From Clavaria fumosa (taxonomy: Eukaryota; Basidiomycota; Agaricomycetes; Agaricales; Clavariaceae): a DNA stretch of 64,000 nt. The notes under the pieces were generated by a model. That model was not told the origin of the DNA, did no database searches, and saw only the letters and a list, made by a program, of their open reading frames with translations. Positions 1 through 12,329 of the stretch are shown piece after piece. Each line of letters starts with the position of its first letter. The first letter of the stretch is position 1. The translations under genes and the position numbers were made by a program. Where the stretch lies: the NCBI GenBank assembly GCA_951802425.1, contig OX637800.1:620001-684000 (forward strand), written 5' to 3'.

Positions 1-2905
1 CAGCGCTCAGACCATTCGCGTGGTGCAGATACGAGGCGCCGGTCACCAGAGGCTGATACCCATTCAGCGTGTAACCGTTAGGCATATTGACCAGACGATG
101 TTGGTTCTGCGACTTTGGCCGCGGCGGAGACAGGCCGTCCAGACTTGGCACATTGCCGTCCATCTTGGGCTGGGTCGAAAGATTGCCGTTTAGCACAGAA
201 GGTGAATGATGGGCTATGTTGACATCCGCATCGGCTGTGCGAGAGATCACCCCATTAACACCATTTGTCGAAGGAGCAAGAACAGCGGGAGGCGCCGGGG
301 GGGATAAAAACGTTGCTTGAGCATTGGGTAGCCTCATCCCTCCGTTCGCCGAGATACGTAGCGGAGGACCTGTGATTGGTGGGACCATCTTCTTCAATGG
401 CGTAGGCACGGACACTGGCGTAGCCGGAGGTGCGACAGAGGCCGGTGGCGCTGTAGGGGTGGCGGAAGTGGCGGTCGGAGCAGTGGGTGGGGCGTGGTGT
501 TGCGGAGAGGACTGTGTTGGTGGAACGTAGCCAGCAATCAGTGGTCGTGTAACAGCTTCCCTGCGCTGGTTTCCTGGTACACTGAGCCGGATTGGTATTC
601 CCTTTTGAGCAGGGTCGGCACCATGGATGAGAAGGCTGGCATCGGTCAGAAGAGCGGATACATCATGCTCCGTAAGCAACGTGATCGAGTGCCGAATGTA
701 CCTGCACGTGGACAAATCAGATGAGATGCACAAAACGACCACTGTGACGCGCATACTTCGCATCATAATCATCGATCAGTATACGGTCTTGCTCTTCGGA
801 ACCTTCAGGACCGACGGCCGGATGATCATCTAGGTCATACTTCCACCGGTCTGTCATGCGCCACTCCATCTCGGTTTCATCGCGCGATGGTGCTACCGAA
901 TTCCCTGTGTCAAAAAATCTCGCTCGCGAAGGCGAACGCGGAGGCAGCCCGTTCTTTTGAGGCGCGTTCAGCATAGCGGTACGGCGGTCGACGACCAGAC
1001 GACCACCACGCCCGCATCGCAGACGCAATGCCCGCGGTGCTCTGCTTGAAGGTGGCACCCCGTCCGCCGAATCGGGGCTCGATGGACGCCATGGCGATAC
1101 AACCGCACTCGGGATGTATTTGAACAGACGGTGGTGGTACGGAACCGGAGGCGCCTGGTACACGTTCTATGAATAGCGCCATTAGGGGAGGGACCGATAT
1201 TACAAAAGGATAACGCACGTCGATTTGATCCTCCCAGTGGTGATCCCGCTCCTTTTGCCGTAGCATTTCCTTCTCGATCTGACTTTGAATGCGAAAGCTT
1301 CGCACTTTCGGTGGGATAGGATCGGTTTGTGTGGTGGGTGAATGAGCATCCGGGCCCGAATGGATCCGCGGCAACTTGACTCCAGGTCTTGGACCGACAT
1401 TCAGTCAATCGAAGGCAAAATACATCAGATACACATACCGAGAATCAGCCTTCAGTTTCTTGGGAACCCGCTCTTTATCAACCAGGAGCTCCTCGTCCTC
1501 TTTAGAACCAAGGGAAGAGAAAGTCCTCTTCAGTTCGAGTAAAGGTACCCGATAGTTCCAGACGGACTGCGCGTGTCGCGGGACCTCGCGCTTAAGCTCT
1601 TCTCTACGTAGAAGAGTGAGGGCGATCTCAATTCCGGCCGTCATTTCCTGCCGCAAACGCTGGACTTTGTCCGAGGGAGGGGCTTGCTGAGCACGCGTCT
1701 TGCGAACAGCCTTGATCTCGCGGTGTCGGAAGCAGATGTAAGATTCATTAGCGATGTCGGCCTCATTGAACTGGACAAACAATCGACTTGCGTTAACAGT
1801 AATGAGAGAAGATGAGAAGGAACACTCACGTTGAGAGTTGGCATGATGCGATGGCCACCGCGCTCTGTGCAACGCTCTTTCCACCACAGGTATATTGTGC
1901 GTGCGATTTTGACAAGCTGGGTAGGTTGCGGGACCCATACCGGTGTTTGGAACGAAGCGAATAGATGGGGAGGAATAGGACTTGAAAATGCTTCTTGGTA
2001 GTCTGAGAATGGAGGGAAAGGTTGACCCTCTTCCACAGCCTAGTAAGACGTTAAAGTTATGCAAAGAGGGCGTAATGGTGACGCCTTACATGATGTAAAA
2101 AGGGCGTTGTCTCGTGTGTCACTCTCTCGAACAAGCCCATCACCAACTCAAACTCATCCTCGGTAATCACCACGGACTGCCCGGTCTCAGGCTCCTTGCC
2201 TTTGGCCTTGGCGCTCCTCGTCGATGAGCCCGATCTAGTCGTGGTGCCCGACAACGAAGCTGCACCTTGGGCACTAGTCCCTTCACCTCTCGCCTCTTCG
2301 TTGTTCCTATCAAGCCAGTCCTTGTCTCGATCGTCCATGGTGTAGGTAAATTGATCATTGAATCCATTCTCAAGGAAGGCCTCGACAGTCTCCGAAGTCC
2401 GTATGTACGTTGCAGGGTTTTTCCATCGGTTCGAGGGATAGAGCTCCTCATAGTTGTCGACGATACCAGTGGAGTCAGGTGTAGGGATATAGGCGACAGG
2501 TGTAGACTGCGCTCCGTTCGCACAACCGCCTCCACGCGTCGTTCGTTGGCTGAGAGCTTGGTGCCGTTGCGACGCCGCAGAGAGGACAGCTTGCAAGTGA
2601 TGTTCCTTTAAGAGAGAGATTAGTCAGCATTCCATGGAATATTTTCCCACACAAATCAACCAATCATATTGCGCCACGTCGCCACAGCTGCAACGAGAGA
2701 AAAAGCGACGAAGTCTAGGTGAGCTCACATTGGCATCCTCTGCATCGACACCGGCAGTTGAAACAACCCTGGCCTTCTCCTCATCCTCGTCAAGTGCCAT
2801 CGGATCAGCATCGATGTTGCCATGGACGATTCTGAGCCTGGTTTTATTGGTGACCCTATTGCGATTTCGAAGGGTCGAGGCGCCCAGGCTGAGATTGCGA
2901 GGCAT
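1..2905 (-). CDS. EPL1: Enhancer of polycomb-like protein 1 (3' end outside window)
   Basis: Scaffold subunit of the NuA4 histone acetyltransferase and its Piccolo core, acting in the nucleus on histones H4 and H2A. Exons placed by GT-AG sites and matching phase: 2905-2729, 2605-2090, 2039-1830, 1770-1439, 1387-1204, 1166-757 and 701-1. The family start MPRNLSLGASTLRNRNRV fixes the ATG. EPcA-domain blocks follow: YIPTPDSTGIVDNYEELYPS, DKDWLDRNNEEARGEGTS, PFPPFSDYQEAFSS and WWKERCTERGGHRIMPTLN. Later come KERDHHWEDQI and DRWKYDLDDHP with EEQDRILIDDYD. The last visible exon is Pro/Ala/Thr-rich, as in EPL1 C-terminal tails. About 843 residues are visible before the window edge. The intron at 1167-1203 is only 37 nt, so that junction is the least certain. 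Identification rests on remembered family blocks, and these are many and in order. Confidence 0.93.
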
Positions 2906-5260
2906 ATCATGGAAGCTGCACAGATATCGGGGTGGGAGAATAATTTATGGGGACTTGTTGAAGGGCAGGATGCTTCTGTGGCGGGGCGACTGGGGTATGG
3001 TGTAGCGGGGCGCGAGGTGGTCAATGCGTCGGTAAATAGCCCCGAAAAGGGGATCGGGCCGAGAAATATCTTGTGCGTTGGACCGTGACAAAAACTGTCA
3101 CACACACATGCACTCACTGTGACAGAGTGGGATCTGCCACTGACTCAGACGCTGGACACTACTACGGATCTATACTACCACGGGATGCTCACTTGACAGC
3201 GCCCTTTGCAAAAAAGTTGATCGGTTATATCGCAAATGTATGAGTAACTCACCTTTGTGACGCACGATGATCCTCAGACATGATGGTTGTTCCGCGGGCT
3301 CTATTAGGGGCTACCGAAACCACTAGAAGCGTTGCGATCACCACAACGTGTATAGCGAACATTGAGATCCCACTCAATTAACCTCAAAGTATCGATTGGT
3401 AACACACCTTGATTGCACAATAGTGCTCCAAGCCACCTATAGCCTCCTCCACGCTGCGACAAATGAAGCTGCGGTCGATATATCGCATTCCAGTTGATGG
3501 CCACCCACTAAAGGGCTCTCAGCTCGCGAAATGCCCCCTTGTATGATATAAGATCGCCGTCAAGGAATAGTAGCCATGCGTACGTTAGTTCGTTCTGGCA
3601 GACAAAGAGAACTCGAAGCTGAACTTTACAACATATGATCACGGGTGTTATATGCATATGCAGAGACGACGTACGGTTGCCAGCGCGGGTCCCTTGGACG
3701 GACATAGAGGGCTACCGAAGGCGTTCTAATCTCTCATGAGAGCGATTACGCCAGAAAATAGTCTCGAGGCGTCTGTGAGAGACGGTCAGTTGCATTCACA
3801 CGACGGCCTGTCCGAATACCTACGTTCAGAATGGTTCTTGAAAATCACGACGTAGCTGAATCGTTCATGTCTCAATTCCCAAAACACATAACCTCACAGG
3901 CTCAATTGCTCCGGATACTCAAGGCGTCCGAATGCGAACTGATTGTCTGTCTTACTCGCGGACGCGGGGAGTCAAAGCGCATACAAGGTTATAAGCCTAA
4001 TTGATATCAGGTTACATGTAGCTTAGACGGAGATGGACACTTACAAGAGTAAAGCACATGCTCGACCAACGCCGGTGTTACTCATTAGAATTAGGGACAT
4101 ACTCCGTGGAGCGAGTGAGAGATGTCGTGGAGTGAGTGATGGCAGGTCATCGCCGTAGCGACAGGCCATGCAACATCTTTTCAGATATCAAGAGAGAAAG
4201 AGGCAATCATGGATATGCGTCGATGATGCATATATCGCTTGTCGAAGGCTCACCCGAAGGTTTAGAATAGAGCCCTCTAGGAGACCATGCCAGGACAACG
4301 CCGCTACTGGAGGGCGTGTCTCCGACAGATCTATACCAGTAGTGCCAGTGAATCGCAAGAGAGTGATCTCCGACTCGAGCAAAGCAGTATGGATATGGGA
4401 GGAGCCCGCAAGCGATACGAGATTGTCGGATGGTAGGGGGAGAAGGAAAGTGCGCCTACGGCGGAAGGAGGATTGGCTCTGCAGATGGCACGTGCATGTC
4501 TGTTCCCGCCGTCGGCGAACTCCGACATTCGGGTGTTACAAGTCACGACACCGCAATTGAGCTGAGCAACAATTGAAGGTCGATTTCTATGGCGAGTGGA
4601 TGAGGGAAGTTCTTGACGCCTTAGCATGAACTTTCGCATGTCCTTTCATTCAAAACCACGAGGACAGCCCTTGCGTGTATCATGCATGAGGAGCGTGCTA
4701 ATCGCTTGAATCAAAAGCGATGCAACGCACGCCAATGTGCAAGGATTGATATTGCCGACCGCCACGGTTGATGTGCATAAGTCTTCGCCAGTTTCACATC
4801 GGGTTTGAAGCGATCCAGTTCCCCATTGCAAGAGCAGTTGTGCACACGATCCGCAACGTTATATTCTCCTATTTCGGCGATGTCGTGGATCACGCGCCTG
4901 CGCCATAATATCGTGTGCCTTGTTCTCTGGTAAACGCTCACGTGGAATGAAGATCACGATAACCTCCAAAGCATGCGGTCGGTCAGTGTTGCATGGCAGC
5001 AAGAACAAATCCTCCCGTTTATCTGGTACTCGGGCTAACGAGGCAGAACAGTAGGCGCACTGTGGGTACGCTATGACTCTGTAGAGCATGAGGAAAGGTC
5101 CACAGATTACGGCCCGGTTCCATGACTGGCAGGTCGGCGGGACTGAACTTAAGCTTATCTTTGTGCCAGCCATCCTTCGATTGTGGGAATGTCCTCAAGC
5201 GGAGGGGATTTATTTATCTATTGACCCTTGAAGAGAAGGGCTCCCTCTCGTTGGTGTGCC
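2906..5260. other. Divergent intergenic region between EPL1 and azgA
   Basis: This 2.35-kb stretch separates two divergently transcribed genes, so both promoters should lie in it. CpG content is normal. Several open frames of 60-130 codons exist on both strands (for example minus 4859-5173 and plus 4168-4560). None shows a known domain, and I could not join them into a convincing spliced gene. I see no transposon, tRNA or clear repeat. Confidence 0.5.
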
Positions 5261-8046
5261 ATGGACGCTGCATCCACCGCCTCTACTCCCGCGACCGGGG
5301 AACTGAGCTTTCTCGATTCTCTTAATGCGAAGGTCGCGTCTTTTCATGTGCTTTTAGCTGGTGACCTGGAGCTCAAAGTTTCTCCCTGCAAAGATCGCCG
5401 ATTCAGTGTTCGGCAGATGGTTCCGGCTAGAAGGTTCAGGCCATCCCAAGGAGCGTAAGGCCTCCCGCTTCACTGTGCGTTGAGTCTTTGACCTGTAACC
5501 ACCCGCGCTTAGCCTCTCTCTCCTAGACCGAACTTCGGGCTGGTCTTACGACATGGGTAAAGTCTTATGTCTATCTGTTGCCGAAAGCCTCTTGACATGG
5601 ATTTTAGGCCTCAATGGCGTACATTGTGAGTGCATTGACCTTTTGCCATCGGGGGCAGCAGGCTGACGCTTTTCGCTGCTAGATCGCAGTCAACGCTTCC
5701 ATCCTATCTGCTTCCGGAGGAACATGTGTTTGCAAGGCCAGCGATCTCTGCGTGACCGACCCTGTTTACATCGCATGCTTGGCTGAAGTCCAGCGAGACT
5801 TGATAACGACAACGGCTGCTATCGCAGCACTCTCATCTTTCCTCATGGGCCTGCTCGCCAATTTACCCGTGGGATTAGCGCCCGGCTTGGGTTTGAATGC
5901 CTATGCAAGTGTTCTCCTTTAGGTGCATCGGTATTTCGTCTGATACACAAACATATCCAGTTCACCTTCTCCGTTGTGGGCTTCCACGGGAGTGGCACCG
6001 TTACCTATAGGGAAGCTCTGGCCGCTGTGTTCCTTGAGGGGTGTGTACAATGCTACAGGCCTCATCACGGATGCCCAAACTTACTTTGACATTAGATGGC
6101 TATTTTTCATCTTGTCTATACTCGGTCTCCGTCAATGGCTCGCCCGTATTATGCCGCAATCCCTCGTCCTTGCAGTCGGAGCCGGCATCGGCTTATTCAT
6201 CGCGTGAGTCTACTTGTCTAGTTGGATTTTCTCTCAGCAGTTCTCTCAACAACTATCCTAGTTTTATCGGTCTGGGTACGATTGTCCAGTTTTTCTCCTA
6301 CACTCTACACAAGCTGACAAAATGCATCCCCCAGGGCCAAATGGTCTAGGCATTGTTGGTGGCAACACGATCGATCTGGTTGGTCTTGGTGGCTGCAAAC
6401 CTGAAAGTGAGACATTCTCATCACTAGCATTTGCCTGTATTCCTCTGCGTTGCTAATATATGGACCATAGACTTTCAGACCTCACTGCCGCATTATTGCG
6501 CGCGGGGCGTCTTGCGGAGCCCAACTATGTGGCTTGGCATTTTCACTGGCGGGTACGTACACCAAACACCATCCATAGTCTCAAAGTCCATGACGATTGG
6601 AAACAGCATCTTCACTGTGATTCTGATGCTCTACCGTGTCCGAGGCGCGCTCCTGCTAGGCATCTTCCTCACGTCGATCATCTCGTGGCCTCGCCCAACC
6701 CCTGTCACGTATTTCCCGCATACGCCTGCAGGGAATGACATGTTCAACTTCTTCAAACAAGTGGTATCGTTCCACTCTATCAAGCGAATACTTAATGTTT
6801 TGGATGTAAGTGCAGGATTTTCCCTCTGCAGATATATTCTTATCTTGGGACGTAGTATCACTATGGGTATGCTAGGCTAGCCCCTTTACTCGGGAATACT
6901 CCCTGAACCTTGCTGTTTGCAGGAGTGGCCGTGTGTGGTATGCCTTGATTACTTTCCTCTATGTTGACATTTTGGGTATGTGATCCCTCATCGAGAAGGC
7001 GAGACTCAATTCAGAAAAAATCTACAGATACAACTGGGTGAGCCTTTCTCCGTGTTATCTCTAGAAACCGCCTGACCGGCCGCGTCTTGCAGAACTTTGT
7101 ATTCAATGGCTAAGTTTGCGGGCCTGCGCGATCCGGTGACGTTCGATTTTGAGGGATCGACGGTCGCGTACTGCGTAGACGCATTCTCTATCAGCATAGG
7201 CGCACTGCTCGGTACTAGCCCTGTCACAGCATATATCGAGAGTGCGACGGGCATCAGCGGTACGTTCGATGCATCTTTTTATTTCTTTACTTTTTGGCTG
7301 CTGACATGCGTATTCACTTTACTCACACATGCCACTTGTTCATCATTTCAGAGGGCGGGAAGACCGGGATTACAGGAATGGTGATTGGTTTTGCGTTCTT
7401 TGTCAGCGTATTCTTTGCGCCTATATTCGCGTCGATTCCACCTTGGGCAACTGGTGGAGCACTCGTCATCGTTGGGTCACTCATGATCACAAAGTATGCG
7501 TCTCCATATTTGTTCTTGATTTTGACTTTCGCCCTCGCTTTACTGATCTCGATGCCACCACCAGTGTCCGCGAGATCAATTGGGATTACATGGGGGATGC
7601 CATTCCCGCGTTCCTGACGCTCATCATCATCCCGCTAACCTACAAGTGCGTCTTTCGATTTCTCGAAGGCTGGGTTGTGAGGAAGTTTCTGAACCTCGAG
7701 TCGACTCGGCCAGCATTGCATACGGTGTGATCACGGGCATCTTGTCGTTCATCCTCATCAATGGTGTCGCATATGGTCTGCGCAAGCTGAGTGGAGACCG
7801 CATAGTGCCGCCCGACTATGGCAAGTCGGAGGCGTGGGTCGTCCCCCCAGGAGGGATCATCCCCGTCTGGATGTGTGTGACCATTCATACCTTCTCTTGG
7901 ACCGTGAGACTAATGTACATTGTCTTGGCAGGCTCAAGCTTGCTGGCCGAGAAGTCAGTAACGTTGCTGCATCCAATGACTCGGTAGAGGTGACCAACGA
8001 CACGGAAAAAGAAAAAGGGCCAAATGTAAAGGAAGCTGCGACATGA
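5261..8046 (+). CDS. azgA: AzgA-type hypoxanthine/adenine/guanine permease (NCS2 family)
   Basis: Plasma-membrane proton symporter for purine bases. I resolve 19 exons with consistent phase: 5261-5360, 5407-5474, 5527-5556, 5608-5625, 5683-5904, 5961-6040, 6096-6203, 6262-6275, 6335-6406, 6471-6552, 6607-6805, 6856-6866, 6923-6975, 7028-7037, 7093-7259, 7352-7493, 7565-7645, 7714-7872 and 7932-8046. They total 1731 nt, or 576 residues, the usual length for AzgA. Family blocks include [116 protein letters not shown] and [12 protein letters not shown]. Four exons are tiny (18, 14, 11 and 10 nt). The intron at 5905-5960 starts with GC, not GT. The exon 1 donor at 5361 was chosen by phase and is less certain. 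No broken codons, so the gene looks functional. Confidence 0.93.
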
Positions 8047-9109
8047 AACTTGCGGAAATCGTTGATTGGTGGTCTTCAGAATGGTATCCCTTCCCCGATT
8101 CTGCTATGCATGTTGTTCTATCTAGCTTCTTTCACACTGCGGTTGCACATGTATGATCTATACTTTTCTCCCTTGTCTGAAATGATGATGCCCACATTGA
8201 TCAATGATGAAGACATATTTAATCTGTTTAACTTAGGCTTGTGGGGAATGCAAGCGGTATGGTGATCTCATCACTTGTACAACTCTGTCCATACTCCAGC
8301 CAACTCACAACGGCAAGCGTCATTGCCAAACGAGACCCCTCATTGAACCAAACTGACCAATGTAGACTGTGCAGCACTGGTAGAAAACCCTCATCACCTC
8401 TTTGTTTATTATGAGACACAGGTGACAGAAGCATGGGACAAAGTTGAGTGAAATTCTACTTGAGGGCAACAGAATCCTCAACCACACACAGCAATGCTCT
8501 ATAATGAATGCTGCACACCTCTTTGACAACTCCAGCACTCAGGACATCCAAATATTTCCTCAGCCATGTTGTGCCACTCAAGTACACAATAAATATCCCC
8601 ACTGATGACACTCACTTGGCCTCACATGCCTACTAGCCCAAATCTCATAAGAATGGCACCTAACATCAATATACCTAGCTAGCAGTATGTACAGTACAGG
8701 ACATGTATATTGAATTCTAGACAATTGTAAACAACCAACACACTCTATCTGGGATATCTCAAATATCCCCCAACAAGAAATCCAAGGTGTGATAGTTGCC
8801 TTAGTTGCTTGCCATTTCAGCAAGCTAATTAGCTAATCACATCATTCACATGAGGTCCAGGTGTAGTCGAGAATTATGAGGTGTCTGGGGATGATCAAGG
8901 AAGAGGTGAGGGTGAGGTGACTGAGGGTGAGGTGAGGGTGACTGAGGCTGTCAAAGATTAGCACTGCATGCTGACATCTTTCTCATAAAAGGCAATCCTT
9001 CCATTTTTAGGAATTTCTCTGTGGTCTCATCTGATTTTCGAGCTTCATTTTATTTATCCTGCTCATACGTTTTCTTATAGGGCTGACCTCCGTCTTCTCT
9101 TCCACTGTC
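8047..9109. other. Intergenic, partly CpG-poor, no gene seen
   Basis: Gap between the permease stop and the ERG25 start. The middle part (about 8350-9020) is AT-rich and poor in CpG, unlike the genes on either side, which suggests old repeat-derived DNA. A short GAGGTGA-like tandem stretch lies near 8900-8945. The ERG25 promoter should lie in the last few hundred bases. I see no coding region or RNA gene. Confidence 0.5.
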
Positions 9110-10389
9110 ATGGCTTTCAACGTAACCGGCATACCCTCATACCATTTGCATTACTCGCACTATGCCAACCTCGACATCGCCAAAGTCAGCTGGCTCGAGC
9201 TCCAATACGCAGCTTGGTACGTCTGGTGGGCCAATGATATACTCGCAACAGGCGTTCTCACCTTCATCGTGCATGAAGTGAGTGGGGCCGTTCATGACTA
9301 TGTCAGATTCATGGCTCACCCCTTTTGGCCAGCTCGTGTACTTCGGTCGCGCCTTGCCATGGGTCATAATCGACGCTATTCCATACTTCAAGAAATGGAA
9401 GCTGCAGCCCAACAAACTACCTTCAGCGAAGGAACAATGGGAATGCACAAAGCTAGTCTTGCTCTCACATTTCACTATGGAAATGCCAATGGTAATATAA
9501 AATCCGCCATGATTTCCACCCAAATCGTCGACTAATCGGATCGTATGTGTCTAGATCCTGTTTTTCCAGCCCGTCGCAGAACGCCTTGGAATGCAGACGT
9601 GGCAAATACCTTTCCCCACAGCTCGGGACATACTTACGCCATTGGCCTTTTTCTTCGTCTACGAAGACCTATTTCACTACTTCGGTTCGTCCCCTCATAC
9701 TCTCCTTTCTCTTAACCGTCTAGTGTTTGATGATTGTTGGCTTTCCATCACATAGCTCATCAACTGCTGCACACGCCCTACCTTTACAAACACATACACA
9801 AATTGCATCACCGCTTCTCCGCGCCCTTTGGGCTTGCCGCCGAATATGCCCACCCTCTCGAAACGATGATCCTCGGCACGGGCACTATCTCCCCTCCCCT
9901 CCTCTGGTGCTACTTTGGCGGCTCACTACACATCATCGCCGTTCATATCTGGGTCACCCTTCGTCTCTTCCAAGCTATTGATGCTCACAGTGGTTATGGT
10001 ACGTTGAGAACCGGGAGTAGTCAAGATGGCGCTCTCATCATCGCTTCATGACCTTTTTGTTTCTACCAGACTTCCCTTGGTCGCTGCACAATATCCTGCC
10101 CTTCTGGTCTGGCGCAGACCACCACGACTTCCATCATATGTCATTCACTAACAACTACTCGACCTCCTTCCGCTGGTGGGACTACATCTTCGGCACCGAT
10201 GACAAGTACCGTGCATATAAGCGCCGTCTCGCCGAGGCCCGGCAGAAGCAGCAGCAACTCAGCGGTAAGAATGGTGTTCTCTCAAAGGAGGAAGAGCGCG
10301 CGATCGAGCGGCGATTACTCCTCGAAGTTGAGAAGGAGGGCCTCAGGGTCGCTGCTGAAGTCGAGAGTGGTGGGAAAAAGTCGCAATGA
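9110..10389 (+). CDS. ERG25: C-4 methylsterol oxidase (sterol 4-alpha-methyl oxidase)
   Basis: Endoplasmic-reticulum diiron oxidase that oxidises the C-4 methyl groups of 4,4-dimethylzymosterol in ergosterol synthesis, working with Erg26 and Erg27. Exons are 9110-9277, 9333-9491, 9555-9684, 9756-9998 and 10070-10389, all GT-AG and in phase, giving 339 residues, a normal family length. The histidine boxes of the fatty acid hydroxylase superfamily are intact: HQLLH, HKLHH and HDFHH. Conserved surroundings include [32 protein letters not shown] and [11 protein letters not shown] followed by [14 protein letters not shown]. Hydrophobic segments near residues 40-55 and 150-220 fit membrane anchoring. 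The C-terminal tail (about the last 60 residues) is charged and Lys/Glu-rich, without the classic KKXX end. The ATG at 9110 is the first in frame and gives the usual N-terminus. Confidence 0.95.
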
Positions 10390-10880
10390 AATAGTCACGT
10401 TATTTCTGGATACATAGTCCGCTGAGTGACGGAAGTATTATTATAGACATTGCTCATGTCATTGGAAAAGATGATGTCCCATATTTCTCCATTCATGGAG
10501 TTGTGATGGCATTATTGAGTGAGGATAATCTTGTGTAGGTTGTTGGGGAAACTAGAATGTATTTAGTGAAGGTGGGCAGCAAAGTGCACAGAGCAAGGTC
10601 ATTGAGAGTTAGAGCTGGCAAGAGGTAGGTGCAGTGCCATACATACTGGAGGGTGAGGATTAGTGATGTACAGGGTTTGGCTCAGCTTAAAAGCCTGGGC
10701 TTGGGCTCAGCCTTGACTAGGCTCAGGCTTGTATAAACTGTGGGCTAGGCCTTGGTTGAAGGCTCAGGCTTTTTGCAACAAGCAGATTTGGGCAACAAAC
10801 TGTAAGGACAGTAATTAGGCTACTGTCTATCAGCAAAATGCATATATGTAATGTCAAATAGATTTCCTCACCTCAGCCGG
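10390..10880. other. ERG25 3' flank, no gene seen
   Basis: Start of the large CpG-depleted island. The sequence is AT-rich, with runs of related TCAGGCTT/GGGCTTGGGCTC words near 10680-10770, and has no long open frame. No gene or recognised repeat end is visible before the R-family head at 10881. Confidence 0.4.
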
Positions 10881-11075
10881 CACTGTGGACCTAATAGCAG
10901 GTTGATATCACCATCTGTTCAGATGATTTAAGACTTTCACTAAAAAAACAGGTGACAGGTGATTCCAAAGTTAAGGGATATTCAGTTGATATTATTGAGT
11001 GATAGTAAACTGGAGGATAATGAGTGATACAATACACCTCTCAATTTGAAAGCTAAGTGATGGCCTAGCTCCATC
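10881..11075 (+). repeat. Family R fragment (head end)
   Basis: Starts CACTGTGGACCTAATAGCAG and continues with the same subterminal words as the other copies (ATCTG.TCAGATGATTTA, CAGGTGACAGGTGATT, AGGATAATGAGTGATACAA). The orientation matches the copy at 60540. It breaks off after about 195 bp. Confidence 0.7.
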
Positions 11076-11163
11076 AGTGAAACAGTTTGGCTAAATGTAA
11101 GTATGGACTGGTATGTAACACCCCAGGCTTATACTGACTAATTAGCCAAACTATTTCACTGAT
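11073..11163. repeat. Short inverted repeat pair
   Basis: ATCAGTGAAACAGTTTGG at 11073 and its near-complement CCAAACTATTTCACTGAT at 11146 form about 22-bp arms around a 47-bp spacer, with one mismatch. It could be a small foldback element or the ends of a deleted transposon. Nothing is coded inside. Confidence 0.55.
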
Positions 11164-11736
11164 GTTGGTTCCTTTCCTTATATGATTTTCCTTTCATTGC
11201 ACCTGGTGCTTCACATTTGCATGAATTCTCACCTTGTCCAAATCCTTGCCTGTGCTACATAAATAGAACTTGTCAGGATGACCAGTGACTGCTGAATGGT
11301 CCCTACTATGGGCACTGTCTTTGATTCAATTTATTATTACTACTGCCCACATAATGCTCCATCCAGATGGCCATCATCTGAGGTATGGTGTTCTTGCTGA
11401 CCTATGCTCCTGATTGGTGATGATGGGGTTGAGTAAAAATGTATGTACAGTGGAAGTGCAGGTCAATGCCATTGTAGAGGTGTAGTAGAAATGGCAGCTG
11501 TAGACAATTGTCAGTTCTGGACTGAGCACAAAGTGGAGAGTTCCAGGGTGTATAAAACTGGAGAAATTTCAATAAAAAGCAAAATAATTAGAATTACATG
11601 TATGAGTATGTACAAAATGTCCCCTTTCTTCAGATGAATGCTTCTCAATGCTCCACATACTCCCTGACATTCTCAAGGAGGAGGAGGGCCTTGGTGCCCA
11701 CACTTCAGTTCTGCTCCTCTCAGACCAGTTTGCCAT
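11164..11736. other. CpG-free repeat-derived DNA, no gene
   Basis: No CpG is visible here. Open frames are short and unrecognised. It is bounded by the inverted-repeat pair on the left and an R-family end on the right. Probably decayed transposon DNA that I cannot assign. Confidence 0.4.
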
Positions 11737-12110
11737 CACTGTAGGCCCCAAGTTGGGTGAAAGTCACCACACAAAGAATCCTGAAATGTGGTGAATATCA
11801 ATGGTTTCCTAAGTGAAAATCACCATGACTAGTTGATAATCAAGTGTTTATTGAGTACAAAGAATGGTTCAAGTGTCTTTTAAGCTGATCTCTAATAGGT
11901 GGATTTCACTCTATCACAGGTGTCTTTTAAACTGATCTAATAGGTGAATTTCAGGTTAGTTTTTAGGTCATCTTAGCCATAATCTTGGGTGTTTTTCACT
12001 ATCTTTCACCACAAGAAATTGCACAAAATTAATTTGTTGATGATATCTTGAAATGTATGGGTTGATAATCAGGTAAATGAAATGGGTTGTTTTTGGCACA
12101 TATATGACCC
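11737..12110 (-). repeat. Family R fragment (tail end)
   Basis: Begins CACTGTAGGCCCCAAGTTGG, the other terminus of family R, and runs with the copies at 19788 and (reverse strand) 62005. Shared words include GTGGTGAATATCAATGG, ACTAGTTGATAATCAAG, CTCTATCACAGGTG and AAATTAATTTGTTGATGATA. It ends in a T-run near 12110 and lacks the middle and head of the element. Confidence 0.75.
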
Positions 12111-12329
12111 TTTTTTTTTCCCTTAGACTCTTGTTGGGGCTTTGCCCTATGTTGGAGTATGCTACCAGACTGTACACTTCTCTTGTACTCTAGTGTATGT
12201 CATTTACAAGGGCTTTGGTGCTTAGCAAGCACCATTGTGCAAAAGTGCTTGAAATTACTTAAAAGGGGGTCAGAGCCAGGTGCATCAAAACCTCCTGTGG
12301 GGGAAAAGCTACTGGATGCCATGTGAAAC

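Noticed and set aside
4711..5173. Possible spliced minus-strand gene between EPL1 and azgA
   Set aside because: Two frames look mildly protein-like, but no splice pair of normal intron length joins them and no domain is visible.
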